From Nissolia schottii (taxonomy: Eukaryota > Streptophyta > Magnoliopsida > Fabales > Fabaceae), in assembly GCA_003254905.1 (NCBI GenBank), contig QANU01015372.1, positions 46,026 to 110,025 on the forward strand: a stretch of DNA of 64,000 nt, in the 5' to 3' direction. Position numbers and translations under genes: made by a program. The notes under the pieces were generated by a model. That model saw only the letters and a list, made by a program, of their open reading frames with translations, was not told the origin of the DNA and made no database searches. Shown here piece after piece: positions 27,833 to 39,275 of this stretch; positions within the stretch are counted from its first letter, which is position 1; each line of letters opens with the position of its first letter.

Positions 27833-27892
27833 GAGCGGCCTTGTGCGCTGAGCGGACTAGGGCTTGCGTTGAGCGGCCTGACTGAAGATTCA
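27833..27892. repeat. CGCTGAGCGG motif array in S1
   Basis: Three motifs in 60 bp: TGCGCTGAGCGGCC, TGCGCTGAGCGGAC and TGCGTTGAGCGGCC, with spacers of a few bases. Confidence 0.85.
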
Positions 27893-29094
27893 GGGTTACA
27901 TAATTTAACGAAAATCTTTCCAGACCACTTGCAACTATCCATGGATCCGCTAAATATTATTAATGAACAGTTTTGATATATCTACGAGTTAAGTGACATA
28001 ACATGTGTTAAATGTTTATGATGATAGGAGGTTATATACTACTGTCATATAATGATGATTGTTTGATATGATGTATGTTAGATGCTTATAATTATGTGGT
28101 GTTATATGTTAGGATATAAGATGATGATCTTTCAATGACTATGATGAAGATGATGACATGAGCTATAATGTTATAATTGTTGCTTTAAGATGATGAATGG
28201 ATATGATTGCTTTAAGATGATGATGAACAGTGTTTATTATATATGAAATGTTGCATCAAATACTGAGTTGTGCCCATGATGATGATGACGATGATGATGG
28301 GAAAAACCCCCATTTAGAAGGGCCGGGGGCTCGGCTTTTGGGGAAGGTCTTAGTCCCGGTCGAGTCGTAGGTCCGACCCCACTGGCATCCTTTTGATGGT
28401 CACCTCAGTCGTGGTTGGTGAGAATTACGGGGTCAAGACCCGACAGGTGAGACCCTTCAAGTTAGCGCGACCTGGCCGCCACGATGCGAGCTGAAAGTGT
28501 GGTTGTAGTGGTGTGGCAGTAGCTGCAAGGGACGAGGGCGGAACTGCTAATAAGGCGTCCCTTATACCACGGGAGTAAAATGATTTTCAACAAAATGATG
28601 ATGATTTTGATACCGTAGTGTATCTATGTGGAATTGTATGACAGTATATGAGTTAGGGACTAGACTAGCAGACAGATGACGTAGATAATTAAGAATATGT
28701 TCCCTAATCACCTAGTAATATAGATAAAGCTGCTCAAGCTTAGTATGGATATTAATAACTAGTAGGACTATAGTGTAACTGTGACACCTAAAGACCCCTG
28801 AGCAGTTACGACGATTAAGGTTTCCCACTGAGAACACAGTGTTCTCATCCCCCACTCCTTTTATGGTTCTAGGCGAGCACGACAAGGATGCAGAGGACGT
28901 CAGAACAGTGCAAGCAATACAAGGACGAGCAGCACGGAAGAAGATGGACAGAGGAATAAGGAAAACAGAGCTACGATAGAGATCTCGCACTAGTCCTTAG
29001 TCAGCAGGCTATATGCGTGTACTACTATGTAATTGTACGTAACATCTATAATATTACATGTGTAACTATTTGTGAATATATGGCATAGACCTTT

Positions 29095-30062
29095 TGATAT
29101 GAACCTCTAGAGGAATTTGGTCCAATCTTCACGGCTTAGGCAAAACAAAAGGAATTCAAGTAAAACGAATAATTGAAAAGAGGGATATGAGCAAACACTC
29201 CAGATTTGGAAAGGAAAAATTGGGAGTGACAGACCCTAAGTTGTAGAGTTCAATGACCTGACAATTGTAATTAGCCAACCAACGTTAAAGGGAAACGTGA
29301 CCTGCTAATTAGACGATTGTCCAACCACGAACACAATTAAACCAAACCACACAACAACGCACCTGGGTTGAAGCACGAATTGGGGGCTTTTGGAAGTTTG
29401 AATCACCAACCTTATAAAGAAGATTGACAAGACAAGGTCTCACAAGAGCAAAAGAAGATATAATAAAAACTCTCACAATGGGAGAAAGAATTCTGAAAAT
29501 TCAGATTGTATTTCACTTCAAGGATGCTTTCTGAATTACAAAGTTCTCCTATTTATAGGACTTATTAGAACCCTTTCAAATCACCACTATTCAGAAATTT
29601 ATTGGCCACTATTTAACATTGATTACCCACTACATTATTAGCCACTAAAACCCATGCACTAAAATTCCACCTTCCAAAGTTAAATGCTCCACTAATAAAA
29701 GCTGTTAACTTCACCAACGAAAATGACCACCTAAAAGACTTCGTTTGGTCTTCTTGTCTTCATGGAAGTTGAAGCATTTTGTCTTAGCTTTCAAATGGCA
29801 CCGGTTTCATCTTAATTGGATCACTACAGCCCAAGTTATGACCCAATTATCACAAACTGCTCAGAGTCCAGCAACAACATTATTTAATTGGGCTTGGATG
29901 ATCATTACTTCTTTTGGACTTGTATTTTCGGATTGCCATTGATTATTTGGAGCCAATATTTCTTTATTAACTATTTCTTGTATTCTTCTCATCTTTCCCC
30001 TTGTCATTGGGCCCCCATTTACTTGGACTTGGTCAATTGACTTGATGGCTGAGTTCATATCA
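29095..30062 (-). repeat. 3' LTR of the CRM-like element
   Basis: 968 bp, bounded by TGATATGAAC and GTTCATATCA. It contains the last 66 or so codons and the stop of the polyprotein (29861-30062). Confidence 0.92.
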
Positions 30063-33000
30063 TCCTCCCCTTCTTCGAAAGGAGTCGTCCTCGACTCTTC
30101 AAAATCTGCATCAAAATAAGGGGACAAATCAGAAACATTGAATGTTGCACTCACACCATATTCACCTGGCAGCTCAAGCTTGTAGGCATTGTCGTTGATC
30201 TTTTCAAGAACCCGAAAAGGTCCATCTCCCCTTGGCATGAGTTTTGATTTTCTTTTATCAGGAAATCTTTCTTTTCGAAAATGCAGCCAAACTAAATCTC
30301 CTGGCTCAAAAATCATTTGCTTTCTTCCTTTGTTTGCACGGTTGACATACTTCTGAGTCATTCTTTCAATATTTTGTTTGGCCTTTTCATGAATTTGTTT
30401 AACAATTTCTGCCCGTTTCTTCCCGTCCAAGTTAACTCTTTCCTTCAAAGGCAAAGGGACCAAGTCAATAGGTGCTAGAGGATTGATGCCATAGACAATT
30501 TCAAAGGGTGAAAATTTGGTTGTAGAATGAACAGCCCTATTGTAAGCAAACTCCACATGTGGCAAGCATTCTTCCCAATTCTTCAAGTTCTTCTTGACTA
30601 CTATTCTCAGTAAGGCCGAAAGTGTTCTGTTCACAACTTCCGTCTGCCCATCAGTTTGTGGATGACTTGATGTGGAAAACAACAATCTAGTTCCGAGCTT
30701 GCCCCATAATGTCTTCCAAAAGTAGCTTAAGAATTTAGCATCTCGGTCAGACACAATGGTCCGTGGCATTCCATGTAACCTCACAATTTCCCTAAAGAAC
30801 AAGGTAGCAATATTTGAAGCATCATCAACTTTATTACAAGGAATGAAATGTGACATCTTAGAAAATCGATCAACAACAACAAAGATAGAATCTCTTCCCT
30901 TCTTGGATCTGGGCAATCCTAGAACAAAATCCATAGAAAGATCTTCCCAAGGTGCTGTTGGAATAGGCAGGGGTGTGTACAATCCATGGGGATTAGTCCT
31001 AGATTTTGCCTTGTGGCACACAATGCAACTTTTCACAATTTTCTCAACATCCCTACGCATCCTTGGCCAATAGAAATGCTCATTTAGCACAGCAAGAGTT
31101 TTAGCAATGCCAAAATGTCCCATTAGTCCACCTGAATGAGATTCTTTCAACAAAAGCAAACGCATAGAGCATTTAGGAATGCAAAGCTTATCAATGAAGA
31201 ACAAGAATCCATCATGCAAGAAAAATTTATTCCAACCAGAATTATGCTTGCAATGATTAAAAGCTTCACCAAAATCTGAATCATTTGCATATAATTCTTT
31301 GATGAATTCAAAACCAAGCAATTTAGCATCTAACATGGAAAGAAGGACATTCCTACGTGATAAAGCATCAGCAACAACATTTTCTTTTCCTTTCTTATGC
31401 TTAATCACATATGGAAATGATTCAATGAATTCAATCCATTTAGCATGCCTACGGTTCAATTTACTTTGACTCTTAATATGCTTAAGTGACTCATGGTCAG
31501 AATGAATAACAAACTCTTTTGGCCACAAATAATGTTGCCAAGTTTCTAACACTCTAACTAATGCATACAATTCTTTATCATATGTTGGATAGTTTAGAGT
31601 GGGTCCACTTAGCTTTTCACTGAAATATGCAATGGGCTTACCTTCTTGCATGATTACACCTCCTATGCCAATTCCACTAGCATCACATTCAATTTCAAAA
31701 GTCTTACCAAAATCTGGAAGGGCTAGTAATGGTGCGCTTATGAGTTTGTCTTTGAGGTTTTGGAAAGCTTTCTCTTGAGTATCTCCCCACTTAAATGGAA
31801 CATTCTTCTTTGTCAATTCATTCAGAGGGGCTGCTATAGTGCTGAAATCCCTCACAAACCGCCTATAGAAACTTGCAAGACCATGGAAACTTCTCACTTG
31901 TCCAACATTAGTGGGTGTTGGCCATTCTTGGATGGCTTTGACTTTCTCTTCATCCATTGTTATACCTGCATTACTTACAACAAAGCCAAGAAAAACAATC
32001 TTATCTGTGCAAAAATCACATTTTTCCAAGTTGCCAAACAATCGTTCTTTTCTCAGCACCCCAAGAACTTGTTTAAGATGTTCAACATGTTCTTCTAATG
32101 TTTTGCTGTACACAAGAATATCATCAAAATAAACTACCACAAATTTTCCAATGTATGCACGCAAGACATGATTCATCAACCTCATGAATGTGCTTGGCGC
32201 ATTTGTTAATCCAAAAGGCATGACCAACCATTCATAAAGTCCATGTTTAGTCTTAAATGCGGTTTTCCATTCATCTCCTTCTTTCATTCTAATTTGATGG
32301 TAGCCACTTTTCAAATCAATTTTGGAAAAGATAATAGAACCACATAATTCATCAAGCATATCATCTAACCTAGGAATAGGATGGCGATACCTTATGGTTA
32401 TGTTATTGATGGCTCTACAATCTATGCACATCCTCCATGTTCCATCCTTTTTGGGCACAAGTAGGATTGGAACTGCACAAGGACTGAGACTTTCTCTCAC
32501 ATATCCTTTGTCCATCAATTCTTGGACTTGTCTTTGAATCTCCTTGGTTTCTTCTGGATTTGTGCGATATGCTGGACGGTTAGGCAATGAGGATCCAGGA
32601 ATTAGATCAATTTGATGTTCTATTCCTCTTACTGGTGGCAATCCCGGTGGTATCTCATTGGGAAAGACATCATCATATTCCTGCAAAAGAGATGAAATCG
32701 CACTAGGCAAAGATGTTACATCATTAGTGCTCAACATTGCCTCCTTGTACAAAAGAACTAGGAGGGTTTGGTGACAGTTCAAGGCTTGCTTAACATCACT
32801 CTTTCTTGCCAATAGCAAACTTTTCTCTTTGTCTTCTTTTTCTCTTTTTTCTCTCAAGTTCTCCTCTTGTTTTCCACTCATTATTTTTGTTTTCTCATTT
32901 TCTTTCTCTTTTTTTCTTCTCTCACTCTCATTTTTCTTTTTTCTCTTTATTTGATCTTCTAAAATCTGTTTAGGTGCCATGGGACGAAGGGTGATAGGTT

Positions 33001-34558
33001 CCCCTTTTAGTACAAAAGAATAACGGTTGAGGAAACCATCATGTGTGACTTTTCTATCAAACTGCCACGGCCTACCTAGCAAGAGATGACAAGCTTGCAT
33101 GGGCACAACATCACAAAGTACTTCATCTTTATATTTCCCAATAGAAAATGGTACTTTCACCTGCTTGGTTACCTTCAATTCTCCACAGTCATTGAGCCAT
33201 TGAAGTCTATATGGATGATTGTGCTTCAATGTAGGAAGGCTTAATTTTTCCACCAATTCAACACTTGCCACATTACTACAACTACCACCATCAATGATTA
33301 CACTACATACCTTATCTTGAATTAGGCAGCGTGTATGAAACAAGTTCTCCCTTTGATTATTTTCATCCTCCTTTAGTTGAATGCTAAGTGCTCTTCTAGC
33401 AACAAGAAGTTCTCCCTCTACAGCATTTTCTCCAATATCATCTTCATTGGAAAGCTCTTCTTCATCATCTATTGCCTCTTCTTCGGTCTCCCAATCACCA
33501 TGATTGTTGATTATCATTGTGCGCTTATTAGGGCACTCACTTGAGATGTGGCCTCTTCCTTGGCATTTGAAACACCTTATGTCACGGTTCCTTGAATAAT
33601 TAGCTTCAATTGGATTTTTCTTTGGTAGGGCCGCAACCGGATCAACTTTCTTTGAACTAACTTCTTTTGAATTAGAGGAAGATGGAAGGTTATTCTTTGA
33701 ATTTTGCCTCCAAGAATTAAAAGTACCTGAGTTGGAACTTTTTTTGGCATTACTCCTTCTCCTGAGTTGTTGCTCCACCTTTATGGCTTGATGTACCATT
33801 TCTTGAAGCTCTACATAATGGTGCATCTCCACAACATCAGCTATGTCTCGGTTGAGACCATGCAAGAATCGAGCCATTGTTGCTTCTCTGTCCTCCATAA
33901 TGTTGGCTCTAATCATGGCAATCTCCATCTCCTTGTGGTACTCATCTACACTCCTTGATCCTTGGGTAAGACGCTGCAGTTTGTTGTGAAGCTCTCTATG
34001 GTAATAAGATGGAACAAATCTTCTTCTCATGATTGCCTTCATTTCCTCCCAAGTAGCAATAGGTTGTTCTCCATACCTATTTCTCTCCTTTTGAATCTGG
34101 TCCCACCAAATAAGAGCATAATCAGTAAATTCAATGGCAGCAAGTATTACCTTTTTCCTCTCAGAATATTGGTGACATGAGAAAAGTTGTTCAACTCGCA
34201 TCTCCCACTCCAAATAGGCTTCCGGATCATTTTTGCCTTGAAATGAAGGAATTTTGAGTTTAACTCCTCCCAGATTTTCTTCTCTATTTCTATGCCTCCT
34301 TTGATGAGTATGACGCCTCCTCCTTCTTAAATGTTGATCTTCATCCTCCTCGACTTGGCTCACCCTATCTGTATGAGACGATCCATCATGACTAGAATTG
34401 TTTGAAGGATTATGTCTAGCAGCACCTCGATTCTCCATTTGGTCCATTCTTTCATGAAGTTCTTCAAATTTGCTATTCCATAATCTTTCAAGTTGTCCTA
34501 CTAGTGCTTGCATTTGGATAGGTGCTAACCCTTGTGCATTTTCTTCATTCCCTGCCAT
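29861..34558 (-). CDS. Ty3/gypsy gag-pol polyprotein, CRM-like, uninterrupted
   Basis: 1565 codons with no break, encoding the proteins needed for retrotransposition. In order: gag with ALIWWDQIQ and [19 protein letters not shown] (about 60-270); CCHC knuckle [14 protein letters not shown] near 330; aspartic protease IIDGGS near 420; reverse transcriptase with YFDDILVYS near 808; RNase H with [11 protein letters not shown] near 957; integrase HHCC zinc region about 1140-1185 and a D,D-E core ([24 protein letters not shown]) about 1210-1305. The C-terminus runs through SDLSPYF and PFEEGEDD and ends inside the 3' LTR with MTRGKMRRI. No chromodomain is seen. LTR overlap, FEEG motif and lacking chromodomain fit the CRM clade (knowledge plus inference). 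The protease reads DGG where D(S/T)G is usual. Confidence 0.95.
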   Translation of the reverse strand: MAGNEENAQGLAPIQMQALVGQLERLWNSKFEELHERMDQMENRGAARHNPSNNSSHDGSSHTDRVSQVEEDEDQHLRRRRRHTHQRRHRNREENLGGVKLKIPSFQGKNDPEAYLEWEMRVEQLFSCHQYSERKKVILAAIEFTDYALIWWDQIQKERNRYGEQPIATWEEMKAIMRRRFVPSYYHRELHNKLQRLTQGSRSVDEYHKEMEIAMIRANIMEDREATMARFLHGLNRDIADVVEMHHYVELQEMVHQAIKVEQQLRRRSNAKKSSNSGTFNSWRQNSKNNLPSSSNSKEVSSKKVDPVAALPKKNPIEANYSRNRDIRCFKCQGRGHISSECPNKRTMIINNHGDWETEEEAIDDEEELSNEDDIGENAVEGELLVARRALSIQLKEDENNQRENLFHTRCLIQDKVCSVIIDGGSCSNVASVELVEKLSLPTLKHNHPYRLQWLNDCGELKVTKQVKVPFSIGKYKDEVLCDVVPMQACHLLLGRPWQFDRKVTHDGFLNRYSFVLKGEPITLRPMAPKQILEDQIKRKKKNESERRKKEKENEKTKIMSGKQEENLREKREKEDKEKSLLLARKSDVKQALNCHQTLLVLLYKEAMLSTNDVTSLPSAISSLLQEYDDVFPNEIPPGLPPVRGIEHQIDLIPGSSLPNRPAYRTNPEETKEIQRQVQELMDKGYVRESLSPCAVPILLVPKKDGTWRMCIDCRAINNITIRYRHPIPRLDDMLDELCGSIIFSKIDLKSGYHQIRMKEGDEWKTAFKTKHGLYEWLVMPFGLTNAPSTFMRLMNHVLRAYIGKFVVVYFDDILVYSKTLEEHVEHLKQVLGVLRKERLFGNLEKCDFCTDKIVFLGFVVSNAGITMDEEKVKAIQEWPTPTNVGQVRSFHGLASFYRRFVRDFSTIAAPLNELTKKNVPFKWGDTQEKAFQNLKDKLISAPLLALPDFGKTFEIECDASGIGIGGVIMQEGKPIAYFSEKLSGPTLNYPTYDKELYALVRVLETWQHYLWPKEFVIHSDHESLKHIKSQSKLNRRHAKWIEFIESFPYVIKHKKGKENVVADALSRRNVLLSMLDAKLLGFEFIKELYANDSDFGEAFNHCKHNSGWNKFFLHDGFLFFIDKLCIPKCSMRLLLLKESHSGGLMGHFGIAKTLAVLNEHFYWPRMRRDVEKIVKSCIVCHKAKSRTNPHGLYTPLPIPTAPWEDLSMDFVLGLPRSKKGRDSIFVVVDRFSKMSHFIPCNKVDDASNIATLFFREIVRLHGMPRTIVSDRDAKFLSYFWKTLWGKLGTRLLFSTSSHPQTDGQTEVVNRTLSALLRIVVKKNLKNWEECLPHVEFAYNRAVHSTTKFSPFEIVYGINPLAPIDLVPLPLKERVNLDGKKRAEIVKQIHEKAKQNIERMTQKYVNRANKGRKQMIFEPGDLVWLHFRKERFPDKRKSKLMPRGDGPFRVLEKINDNAYKLELPGEYGVSATFNVSDLSPYFDADFEESRTTPFEEGEDDMNSAIKSIDQVQVNGGPMTRGKMRRIQEIVNKEILAPNNQWQSENTSPKEVMIIQAQLNNVVAGL
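30063..30076 (-). promoter_or_regulatory. Polypurine tract of the CRM-like element
   Basis: Minus-strand GAAGAAGGGGAGGA abuts the first base of the 3' LTR (TGATATGAAC). This is the expected plus-strand DNA primer position. Confidence 0.85.
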
Positions 34559-35012
34559 GTTAATGAAAAAAAAAAAAAAAAATAGGACCTCACCAAATTA
34601 TCACAACAAAGTGTTTTCACTCTTGAATTTTACCACTCGTGTTTACGCTTCACTCTTAATAATCTCACAACTCTCAAATCACTCAATATCTTCAAAAGCT
34701 CTTATGCAACCTAAATCCTTATATGACTCAAAATGCCAATTACTCAACTTCAACCAATTATAATGAAGTGGCTGGTCTAATTGTTAGAACGGTGGGTTGG
34801 AAAGGTAGTATAAAAAGAAAACTAGGAAATTAAGGAAGAACAAAGAAACCACAAAATTCTGGAAACAAAAGATAATAACTCAAATAAATACCAGATTTTT
34901 TTCTAAATTTTTCGTTTTTCTTTGTTTTTGTTTCGTTTTTTTTTTGCTTTTTTTTTTTTTTTTTGTAATTGTAGAACAGAAACTGATTTTTTTTCCTACC
35001 GTGTCAACCACA

Positions 35013-35024
35013 GCTCTGCTACCA
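35013..35024 (-). promoter_or_regulatory. Primer-binding site of the CRM-like element
   Basis: Minus-strand TGGTAGCAGAGC begins two bases after the 5' LTR. It matches the initiator-Met tRNA 3' end complement (TGGTATCAGAGC) except one base. Confidence 0.85.
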
Positions 35025-35026
35025 AA

Positions 35027-35998
35027 TGATATGAACCTCTAGAGGAATTTGGCCCAATCTTCACGGCGTAGGCAAAACAAAAGGAATTCAAATAAAACGG
35101 ATAATTGAAAAGAGGGATATGAGCAAACACTCCAGATTTGGAAAGGAAAAATTGGGAGTGATAGACCCTAAGTTTGTAGAGTTCAATGACCTGACAATTG
35201 TAATTAGCCAACCAACGTTAAAGGGAAACGTGACCTGCTAATTAGACGATTGTCCAACCACGAACACAATTAAACCAAACCACACAACAACGCACCTGGG
35301 TTGAAGCACGAATTGGGGGCTTTTGGAAGTTTGAATCACCAACCTTATAAAGAAGATTGACAAGACAAGGTCTCACAAGAGCAAAAGAAGATATAATAAA
35401 AACTCTCACAATGGGAGAAAGAATTCTGAAAATTCAGATTGTATTTCACTTCAAGGATGCCTTATGAATTACAAAGTTCTCCTATTTATAGGACTTATTA
35501 GAACCCTTTCAAATCACCACTATTCAGAAATTTATTGGTCACTATTTAACATTGATTACCCACTACATTATAAGCCACTAAAAACCATGCACTAAAATTC
35601 CACCTCCCAAAGTTAAATGCTCCACTAATAAAATTGGCTGTTAACTTCACCAACGAAAATGACCATCTAAAAGACTTCGTTTGGTCTTCTTGTCTTCATG
35701 GAAGTTGAAACATTTTGTCTTAGCTTTCAAATGGCACCAGTTTCATCTTAATTGGATTACTACAGCCCAAGTTATGACTCAATTATCACAAACTGCTCAG
35801 AGTCCATCAACAACATTATTTAATTGGGCTTGGATGATCATTACTTCTTTTGGACTTGTATTTTCGGATTGCCATTGATTATTTAGAGCCAATATTTCTT
35901 TATTAACTATTTCTTGTATTCTTCTCATCTTTCCCCTTGTTATTGGGCCCCCATTTATTTGGACTTGGTCAATTGACTTGATGGCTGGGTTCATATTT
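35027..35998 (-). repeat. 5' LTR of the CRM-like element
   Basis: Direct copy of 29095-30062, including a second copy of the polyprotein tail as a 65-codon frame (35797-35994). A TATA-like CTATAAATAG (minus) lies near 35483. Confidence 0.92.
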
Positions 35999-36257
35999 GC
36001 TATGAATGTTGAATATACCTAATTAATATCAGTTAAGTATGCTACGTTACCACTCACAATATATGTTCTATCAAGAACCAGGCTCATATTTTATACTAGG
36101 ATATGTATAAAGAAAAGTCAAAAATTGGGTCCATATTTCTGGGTAACTGTATTTTTAAACTAATAAGCGGGACTAAGTACTATCCCAACCAAAAGAGATA
36201 ACAACCTAGTCGGCAGGTTTGCGACTTAAGCGTGGACTAGCTAGCTAGGGTGTTTCA

Positions 36258-36430
36258 CATTTCACTTTTAATCACTTAACAATCTCAAAACACTTGGGAT
36301 ATATGTGTTCTCTCAAGTATCAAGTTTTCAATACATTGAAAATATTAAAAATCTCAAAACATTACACTTTTAATCCCTTAACAATCTCAAAACACTTCAC
36401 TTTTGATCACTTAACAAAGTGCCTTGAGAG
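36258..36430. repeat. Tandem-duplicated host sequence, right units
   Basis: Repeated words CACTTTTAATC.CTTAACAATCTCAAAACA occur three times between 36262 and 36420, plus the ATATGTGTTCTCTCAAGTA unit shared with 24610. This is the pre-insertion target locus, partly tandem with a period near 100-130 bp. Confidence 0.7.
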
Positions 36431-36920
36431 CATGTGTTAGTAAAATTTTTATAATATTGCCCTTTTTTAAAGTGTAAAATTACTCTTTTTTGTAAAGAAT
36501 AGTGATTCTCGCTAATTTGAGGGTCCAAGAAAATAAAAAAAATAAAAACTAACTATGAACATAGCCAATAAGATCAAATGGCAATTTTCGTTAAAGAGAA
36601 TCCAAGGTTTATCTTTAAACACCAAAATTGGGTTGTAAGTTCAAGACGGTTGTGACCAAATGTGGATGAAATTAGTGTTAGGGTCGCCAAAATTTGCGAT
36701 GCGACCAGAAGGTTTGAGAGGAAATAAAGATAGGAGAGTTTAGGCAATGACAATACAAATAATCGTCGGAGAGAATGTTGACGACATCAATACCATTTTA
36801 ATGATTTAGTCGCAATAGAAAGAGTCGAAGTTGATGATAAACGACAGGCGATAGAAGTCGGCCTTGGGAATGGTTGATCATACATTAAGGTCACTAGCCA
36901 AGTGAAGTAAACATGTCGAC
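36430..36920. other. Non-coding, nothing recognised
   Basis: No gene or repeat pair supported between the tandem units and the next LTR. Confidence 0.4.
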
Positions 36921-39275
36921 TATAACATCCCGATTTTTTCTCTTACGAAGAATTTCGCGTAATAAATAAATACGAGCCAATTATCGAGACTAGAAAATTT
37001 AATCATAAGATTTATTTTCTAAAAATACCAGTCAAAATAATGGTTTTTATGATTTAGCAGAATTTTTAGACGTCACCGGAATTTAATTAGGTATCAAAGG
37101 TATCCGTAAAGAACACTTTTATGAAAATAAATTTACGAATACCTTGGATTGACTTAAATTTCTTATAAGAAAAATTAGTAGATCACAATGGTGTGACCGA
37201 AATATTTTTAGGGCACCCGTACGCGAAGTACACGAACAGCTAACGATTGAACACGATCAAACATGATCGAAAAATTTAGTCGCATGGCCAAAAGGCCATC
37301 AGCCTTCTCTCACGGCCCTCATCACTCACATACACTCACAAGTCAAAGATGGAAACTTAGCCACCAAAGCATCCTTATCTCATCTTATTTTCATTTCTTT
37401 TTCTTTTATTTTTTTGTCAAAAATTGGCTAAATTGGAAGACCAATTTCACAGCCTTGTGGCTATAAATTGCCACCAATGGCTTTCATTTTTCATTCATTT
37501 GTTCTCTCCAAAATACGTTCCGTTCATGCACTTTTTCGTTACGCTGCCGTAACCGGAAAATAGCAAGAACAGTCCAACACTCGTGGGAATCTCGTCTCAC
37601 CACTAACCAACACTCCTAGGAAGTGGATAATCCGACCATCCACTGTCTAAGTGGCATATTCATGATATTATATGATGTTCTATGTAAAAATATGTCTATG
37701 TATGCTTTTGAGGAATTATGTTTACTTGTGTTCTTAAGGAGCTAGATGGTATCATGGTGTTTAGGGATATGGATATGGGTTTAATAATGTTTAAATTAAG
37801 GTTTTATGTGTAAAAGAAAGGGTGATGCATGGGAATGGTTGAAGAGTATGGAGAGGAAAGCAAAGGTACAAAGTTGTGACCTGTTCCACACCCGGTGCGC
37901 TGAGCGGCCAGAGAGGTCCGCTGAGCGCAGATCATTTGAATGACTAGGAATGATAATTCGAATGAGTGTCGTTGAGCAGCCAGAGAGGCCCGCTGAGCGA
38001 GGGTCATTTGAATGACTAAGGCATGGTCATTCGAATGACTCAGGTTTTTGGCTGTCTATCCCTAATTTTTTCGTGGCATTAGAATGAATTGTGCTAAGTC
38101 ATTCGAATGACCTAGGTTTCCACGCTCTTTGTCTTCAATTTTCTTATTCATGGAGGTGTGTATCCGGTGTTATGTGTTAAAATTATGTGAATATGCATCA
38201 AGAGAAAATGGTTGTCATTCAGGCTTTAGGACAACCTTAGACATCTAGAAGTTATCACCTAACTTTATCAAAGATCATAATTGAACCTTAGGGAAAATGT
38301 GATATCTTAAGAAGGTTCCAGCCACAATGGGTCCAGAAGACCTTGAAGATAAGCACATAGTTATATGCATAGGAAAATCACCTCTTTTGGCACGTCTACA
38401 GACATGCCCCTGACATTACAGCAAGAAGTAATGACTAATGATACAATGTGAAATACAAAAAATCAATGAGAACAAGACATGATAAGATACGATATGAACT
38501 GTAGAAAGTCATGAAAACAGGACATGTTAAGATACGATACTAAAAGGATATGACATGTTAAGATACAATACTAATAGGATATGACATGTTGAGATGCGAC
38601 AAGAAAAGGATATGACATGCTAAGACACGTTAATAAAAGGATATGGAATACGAGTCCACCCCTGGCTGCGTCGATAGGGTCGACCCCTCACCACCCTGTA
38701 TATAGGGATGACTACTTATATGAAATATGTTTACGCTAAATGCGTATACGGCGTGAGCTCTGCCATTAAAGGATACGAAGTAGCTTGTACACTAGAAAGG
38801 GGCGACGGTCCCACTAGGGTACAAAGGGGGAAGGACATAACATGACAAGAATACAGACGTTGTCACAAGACGCGTGAGAAAAATTCCAAATCCCTTCATG
38901 CATGTTGTATGTGGTATATGTGATGTTTATGTATCTATACGATAAGGTAACGTCAAGTGATAAAGATTTCACAAGACGGCCTCTATACCACTAGGCGATA
39001 CTAGAGTACGTGAGTGGACGCCACGTCGCTCAAGTGATTAAGGACTAAGAAGCACAATACATTTCCCTTATCAGGTAATGCAAAGATTAGAGAATCCCCA
39101 GTCACCTAGTAATTAGGTAAAGCTGCTCAGGACTAGCATGGATAATAATAATAAGTAGGGACCTTAGTATATTCTGTCACCTAGAGATCTCCAAAGCAGC
39201 CTGGATCATAATTGAGTATACGAAGAATAGTTATGCCCTAAGATTCCCACTGAGGACGCAACGTTCTCATAGAGA
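36921..39275 (+). mobile_element. Large-LTR gypsy family, copy S2 (5' part)
   Basis: Starts TATAACATCCCG (TG changed to TA). It shares with the minus-strand copy at 61891 the blocks GTATCAAAGGTATCCGTAAA and CGATCAAACA, and the TATA region GGCTATAAATTGCC near 37461. The donor-like site is changed (AGTGG|ATAATCC at about 37628). A mixed palindrome array lies at 37905-38115 and the hairpin region near 39250. The tail after the hairpin is inverted. Confidence 0.75.
37900..38120. repeat. Mixed CGCTGAGCGG and ATTCGAATGA array in S2
   Basis: Contains GCGCTGAGCGGCC, CCGCTGAGCGCAG, TCGTTGAGCAGCC, CCGCTGAGCGAGG interleaved with CATTTGAATGAC, AATTCGAATGAG and three CATTCGAATGAC-type motifs. Both motif classes occur in one array. 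Confidence 0.85.

Larger units (their letters stand above)
29095..35998 (-). mobile_element. Near-intact CRM-like Ty3/gypsy retrotransposon
   Basis: It has two direct LTRs (29095-30062 and 35027-about 35998), a primer-binding site next to the right LTR, a polypurine tract next to the left LTR, and a single open gag-pol frame between. The outermost bases of the right (5') LTR read AAATATGAAC in place of TGATATGAAC on the minus strand, so that terminus is mutated. No 5-bp target duplication is evident. By eye the LTRs differ at about 20-25 of 968 positions, a recent insertion. It is nested in solo LTR S1. Confidence 0.93.
26141..36257 (+). mobile_element. Large-LTR gypsy family solo LTR S1, interrupted
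   Basis: Two pieces, 26141-29094 and about 35999-36257, total about 3.2 kb. It starts TGTAACATCCCG and ends CTAGGGTGTTTCA. Both sides carry CATTT (26136-26140 and 36258-36262), a perfect 5-bp target duplication, and no internal gypsy region of its own, so this is a solo LTR. Landmarks: TATA box GCGTATAAATAC near 26694, donor-like CGTGG|GTAACC (GT at 26987), CGCTGAGCGG array (27835-27890), hairpin GAGAACACAGTGTTCTC (28830-28846) and acceptor-like GGTTCTAG ending at 28872. The CRM-like element is nested in its 3' part. Confidence 0.9.

Noticed and set aside
27833..27892. CRISPR-like array
   Set aside because: Short irregular palindromes with tiny variable spacers in a plant retroelement; no repeat-spacer regularity and no cas genes.
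28712..28990. 92-codon minus-strand frame in solo LTR S1
   Set aside because: Opposite to the LTR sense strand and not conserved in other copies of the LTR.
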